Shown here one piece after another: positions 6,670 through 8,502 of a stretch of 8,502 nucleotides of DNA. Each line of letters begins with the position of its first letter. The stretch's first letter is position 1. The position numbers and the translations under genes were made by a program. The notes under the pieces are model-generated. The model searched no databases. It was not told where the DNA came from and saw only the letters and a program-made list of their open reading frames with translations. Origin of the DNA: Desulfuromonadaceae bacterium (GTDB taxonomy: Bacteria; Desulfobacterota; Desulfuromonadia; Desulfuromonadales; UBA2294). The DNA lies in contig JAGXHN010000022.1 of the NCBI GenBank assembly GCA_024636225.1, forward strand, positions 1 through 8,502. The letters are read 5' to 3'.

Positions 6670-6893
6670 TTGTATTTATCGCGCAGACTCTCGTGTACCG
6701 ATTTCCAATCATGCAATTCCAATGTCCCTTGCTGATAATCTTCATATCTTTTTTTAAGTTCTCGTTTTTGCCTCTCTGGCATGGGGATTTCAGAATTACT
6801 GGTGGCAATAGCGTCCCAAACATCCTCAACAAGAAGCAACTTTTCAGATAGCTCCAGCCTGTTGATTTCGTCTTTGATTTGATCCGGTCTCAT
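6666..6893 (-). CDS. Addiction-module antitoxin, CHP02574/PF09720 type
   Basis: A 75-residue acidic/basic helical protein. The N-terminal half (IKDEINRLELSEKLLLVEDV, then WDAIA, residues 6-30) and the middle PMPERQKRELKKRYEDYQQG, followed by a DW near residue 62, follow the pattern of the 'putative addiction module component' family (PF09720). These antitoxins partner RelE/ParE-like toxins encoded just downstream. Here the downstream toxin is cut to 18 codons, so the antitoxin is an orphan. The frame is intact, and GAGG (complement of 6901-6904) sits 7 bases before the ATG. It could still neutralise a related toxin elsewhere or persist as a relic. Confidence 0.85.
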   Translation of the reverse strand: MRPDQIKDEINRLELSEKLLLVEDVWDAIATSNSEIPMPERQKRELKKRYEDYQQGTLELHDWKSVHESLRDKYK

Positions 6894-6941
6894 TTGATTA
6901 CCTCATTTGAATTTCGGGTATAAATTTGCGTAAAAACGCTC

Positions 6942-7175
6942 TTATAAACTCAATAATTGCAATCCCGCAGAGCCGAGAGTGAAGTTGTTGGTACGGGCGT
7001 GATTTTCACCTCTGGCTACAGCATAACTGACAATTCTGGTTTCAAGAAGTACTCTCTCCAAGCGTTACCGGAAACCTTCCCTATCCTTTTTGTTTCTAAA
7101 TATTCCCCGGCGCTTAATTTCCCGGATGATCTCATGATACAAGTTTCCTGGAGCGAATCCCATTGTTCGTGGCAT
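6942..7175 (-). pseudogene. Decayed N-terminal piece of a Y1 (IS200-like, REP-associated) transposase
   Basis: The frame from ATG 7175 reads MPRTMGFAPGNLYHEII and KRRGIFRNKKDREGF, meets TAA at 7067-7065, then continues RLERVLLETRIVSYAVA, reaches NHARTNNF and ends at TAA 6944-6942. This follows the N-terminus of deltaproteobacterial Y1_Tnp proteins ('MPR...APG..HH...RG..RR.IF....DRE.F..RL...L.ET...CYAW....NHFH') in order and spacing. The HUH metal motif is damaged: NHAR where NHFH or NHAH is expected. The second half, including the catalytic tyrosine, is missing; at that point the sequence passes into the addiction module's upstream region. It lies 26 bases beyond the 3' end of the YIP1-family gene and nearly fills the gap 6894-7201. 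Confidence 0.75.
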
Positions 7176-7201
7176 GGAGCGGTAAATGAGTCCAACCTTC
7201 C

Positions 7202-7729
7202 TCAGTTGGCCCCGCCACCCAGCAGGGCTAACAACAACAGCAGGATAATGGTCTGAATGACCCAACCGATCGCGCATACGCCCACTGCCCGCAGGGTGCT
7301 GGTGTAATCCAGCGCCTGCCGGACCGCGATAACCATGGCCACCAGCATCCAGATGGACGCCACAGCAAAAACGATCGGTCCCAGCCCAGGGATGATCCCC
7401 AGAACCCGAATCAGACCGGGAGAACTTGAAAATCCGGTGGTACGTAACAACTGCCCGAGATCGGCTTCGGTTTGCGGTTCGGCGAGAAATCTGGTGCCGA
7501 TAAAGTAGGTGAGCCAGGCCCAGACATACCAGCTGCCAAGAGCGGCGAGGGTTCCGAGCAGCATCCCGCCAAATCCGAGGTTCGCGACACTTGCGACTCC
7601 GGCCGCCAAACTGGAAAGTACAACCACCCCCATGGCCTGAGGCATTGCACTCTGGTCGGCTTCGACCTCTTCATAAAATGTGACGTCTAATTTCGCCGCA
7701 CGCAGCATCCGCGTCATGAAAGAGTTCAT
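7202..7729 (-). CDS. YIP1-family integral membrane protein
   Basis: A 175-residue protein resembling the bacterial Yip1 domain family (PF04893). A short amphipathic N-terminus with FYEEVEADQSAMPQAM (residues 18-33) is followed by about four to five membrane segments (about 33-50, 54-78, 105-136, 147-171). Between them is the loop RTTGFSSSPGLIRVLGIIPG (96-115), a family landmark before the GLGPIVFAVASIWMLV helix. The cellular role of bacterial members is not established. AAGGAG (complement of 7735-7740) lies 5 bases before ATG 7729. The gene stands alone, and a terminator 80-120 bases upstream separates it from the small - strand reading frames. Its GC content is higher than that of the sequence on both sides, suggesting it is core rather than accessory. 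No clear terminator follows it. Confidence 0.88.
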   Translation of the reverse strand: MNSFMTRMLRAAKLDVTFYEEVEADQSAMPQAMGVVVLSSLAAGVASVANLGFGGMLLGTLAALGSWYVWAWLTYFIGTRFLAEPQTEADLGQLLRTTGFSSSPGLIRVLGIIPGLGPIVFAVASIWMLVAMVIAVRQALDYTSTLRAVGVCAIGWVIQTIILLLLLALLGGGAN

Positions 7730-7743
7730 CGTTGCTCCTTTGG

Positions 7744-7758
7744 TTGATTGGAAATCAA
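7744..7758. promoter_or_regulatory. 15-base palindrome ahead of the YIP1-family gene (FNR-like but mis-spaced)
   Basis: TTGATT-GGA-AATCAA is perfectly symmetric and lies 3 bases beyond the Shine-Dalgarno of the - strand YIP1 gene. It resembles the FNR/CRP-type box TTGAT-N4-ATCAA, but the inner spacing is 5, so a classical FNR site is unlikely. It could be another dimeric regulator's operator or a small 5'-UTR hairpin limiting ribosome access. I found no good -35/-10 pair beside it. Confidence 0.35.
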
Positions 7759-7807
7759 GCTGAAATAAACCTGAATCCTGACGGCTTAACTTATGGGGAG
7801 ATTAGCC

Positions 7808-7850
7808 AAAAAACAAAAACCGCCCATCGGCACAGACCGATAAAACGGTT
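7808..7850 (-). terminator. Intrinsic terminator of a small - strand transcript
   Basis: Read on the - strand, AACCG-TTTT-ATCGG pairs with CCGAT-GGG-CGGTT around a 6-base loop, giving two 5-base stems with an internal loop. A T-rich tail, TTT-G-TTTTTT, follows (complement of 7808-7819). On the + strand only A-rich sequence follows, so the direction is -. It sits between the mini-ORFs at 7861-8079 and the YIP1-family gene, and could end that transcript or act as an attenuator of the downstream gene. Confidence 0.75.
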
Positions 7851-7860
7851 AAAAATATGG

Positions 7861-7893
7861 TCAATCTTCACTGGCGTAAATCTCTCGCACCAT
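7861..7893 (-). CDS. Possible 10-residue mini-ORF before a terminator
   Basis: The peptide MVREIYASED is preceded by GGAGGGG (complement of 7901-7907) at 7 bases and ends 11 bases before the terminator hairpin. A leader-peptide arrangement is thinkable because the downstream gene is on the same strand, but the peptide has no run of one amino acid. Chance is quite possible. Confidence 0.2.
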   Translation of the reverse strand: MVREIYASED

Positions 7894-7988
7894 TTCAATT
7901 CCCCTCCAGGACTTTTAAAAATTTTAAAGATACCCTAAGCTTATACCCCTTCAGCAGTCAACAATTTTCAAAGGGACAAACTTGCAAC

Positions 7989-8000
7989 TGCGTTAACGCA
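7989..8000. repeat. Perfect 12-base palindrome
   Basis: TGCGTTAACGCA is its own reverse complement and spans the stop codon of the 28-codon reading frame. It could be a protein binding site; it has no loop and so is not a terminator. Confidence 0.35.
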
Positions 8001-8079
8001 ACCACATTACGTCAGAAGTACTTTTAATAAGTTCTGAAAAATTCAGCCAACCTCCACGTCTTCGAATGAACTGATGCAT
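7993..8079 (-). CDS. Candidate 28-residue small protein with perfect Shine-Dalgarno
   Basis: AGGAGG (complement of 8088-8093) lies 8 bases before ATG 8079. The peptide begins MHQFIRRRGGWLNF and ends DVMWLR; it is basic at the N-terminus with a SELIKS centre and three tryptophan/methionine-rich ends, and has no obvious membrane helix. A possible promoter lies 35-65 bases upstream, and a terminator follows at 7808-7850. I do not recognise the product. It could be a real small protein, a leader peptide or the surviving start of a broken gene. Confidence 0.35.
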   Translation of the reverse strand: MHQFIRRRGGWLNFSELIKSTSDVMWLR

Positions 8080-8115
8080 GATTATTACCTCCTCGATTAA
8101 ATTGATATCGAATTG

Positions 8116-8144
8116 GTAATATCTATCTTCATATCTGATTTAAA
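8116..8144 (-). promoter_or_regulatory. Possible sigma-70-type promoter for the small - strand unit
   Basis: On the - strand, TTTAAA (complement of 8139-8144) and TATTAC (8116-8121) are 17 bases apart, each matching four of six consensus bases. This would start RNA near 8109, about 16 bases before the AGGAGG of the 28-codon frame. Three ATATC words (8105, 8119, 8131; GATAT on the - strand) overlap the element. In AT-rich sequence such matches are common. Confidence 0.25.
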
Positions 8145-8295
8145 ACAAAAGAGACATTCCCTGTGATTCGTTTCGAGATAGCTACTGGAATTTTTTTCTT
8201 AAAATGGAAGATCGATTAATTACTTTTACCTGCTAAAGTTCCGATCCAAAGCGTCTAGGCACAAAACCACATTCAAAAAAATTCAAAGATGACAT

Positions 8296-8325
8296 AAAAA
8301 ATCCACTCCCATGACAGGAGTGGAT
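8296..8325 (-). terminator. Intrinsic terminator reading leftward
   Basis: ATCCACTCC (8301-8309) and GGAGTGGAT (8317-8325) form a perfect 9-base stem with a 7-base loop. On the - strand the stem is followed by TTTTT (complement of 8296-8300); on the + strand no T-run follows. It would end a transcript coming from the right, but 8326-8502 contains no credible - strand reading frame, so that transcript is either a non-coding RNA or a long 3' tail of a gene beyond the window. Confidence 0.75.
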
Positions 8326-8348
8326 CAGTAAAATATCGCGGTATCAAC

Positions 8349-8502
8349 CGTCCCATAAATCCCTAGATAATCCGGGACACGTGGTTAGAGTAACTTCCGG
8401 GGCACTTGCGTAAAAACGTCCCAAATATAGAGGTGAACGGGACTTTATCGGGAAAGCTGAATGTATGTGATTTTAATTAACGAAGCGTCCAAAATATAGT
8501 GA
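8349..8502. repeat. Repeat-rich intergenic stretch with CGTCCC and TCCGGG(A/G)CAC motifs
   Basis: CGTCC(C/A) followed by an A/T-rich word occurs three times at regular intervals (8349, 8417, 8486; 68 and 69 bases apart); the last two copies share CGTCC-N-AAATATAG. TCCGGGACAC (8371-8380) and TCCGGGGCAC (8396-8405) form a direct repeat, and GGGAC at 8439 mirrors the GTCCC before it. GTCCC/GGGAC-rich wording resembles sequences I associate with the borders of Y1 transposase genes. No gene is visible here. From 7730 to 8502 as a whole I see only the small elements listed. Confidence 0.35.

Noticed and set aside
6621..6851. 76-residue + strand frame opposite the addiction-module antitoxin
   Set aside because: It is antisense to a recognised antitoxin family member and lacks a ribosome site.
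7176..7277. Extension of the transposase-like frame into the YIP1 gene end
   Set aside because: The part before MPR has no Y1 similarity and overlaps the YIP1 coding sequence in a different frame.
7732..7938. 68-residue + strand frame beyond the YIP1 start
   Set aside because: It runs across the terminator and ribosome sites of the other strand, shows no motif, and has no Shine-Dalgarno.
8461..8499. 12-codon + strand mini-ORF at the right end
   Set aside because: It has no ribosome site, is very short and lies in repeat-like DNA.
7730..8502. c-di-GMP (GEMM) riboswitch or tRNA in the long gene-poor stretch
   Set aside because: I looked for the conserved GEMM core and for tRNA arm motifs on both strands and found neither.
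1..8502. CRISPR array
   Set aside because: No regularly spaced identical repeats of 24-37 bases are present; the repeats seen are few, short and imperfect.

Overview
The window looks like a chromosomal segment from a deltaproteobacterium, most likely in the Desulfuromonadales (Geobacter/Pelobacter/Desulfuromonas group). This rests on the style and order of the secretion genes, the YIP1-family protein and the type of decayed Y1 transposase. No taxonomic marker is present, so the assignment is inference.

Left part (1-5584, all + strand): the downstream half of an operon for an atypical type II secretion / type IV pilus-like machine. In order: the last codons of an inner-membrane platform protein (GspF/PilC), an unusually long pseudopilin (105-974), a one-piece PilM-PilN (GspL-like) protein (980-2428), a PilO/GspM-like protein (2425-2925), a PilP/GspC-like protein (2915-3292), a lipoprotein secretin with a serine-rich insert (3306-4901), and a short GspG-like pseudopilin behind a perfect Shine-Dalgarno (4966-5523). 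Genes are 4-63 bases apart or overlap by 4-11 bases, and the unit closes with a strong intrinsic terminator (5545-5584). Together they form the outer-membrane gate, the periplasmic/inner-membrane assembly platform and the pseudopilus. The ATPase (GspE/PilB) would be expected upstream, outside the window.

Middle part (5585-7201): an accessory patch of toxin-antitoxin and mobile debris. An intact toxin-first higB-higA pair follows a run of CGTTTAC-type half sites that looks like its operator. On the - strand lies an addiction-module antitoxin of the CHP02574/PF09720 type, whose partner toxin stops after 18 codons. Upstream of that antitoxin is a decayed N-terminal piece of an IS200-like Y1 (REP-associated) transposase.

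Right part (7202-8502): a YIP1-family membrane protein on the - strand, then about 770 bases without a conventional gene. This stretch is AT-rich and structured. On the - strand it has a candidate 28-codon small gene with a perfect Shine-Dalgarno and a possible promoter, a 10-codon mini-ORF, two intrinsic terminators, and at the far right repeated CGTCCC / TCCGGG(A/G)CAC motifs of mobile-element flavour.

The most rewarding targets for follow-up are the PilM-PilN fusion, the pseudopilin with a large C-terminal domain, the antitoxin left with a beheaded toxin, and the small - strand transcription unit at about 7800-8120.
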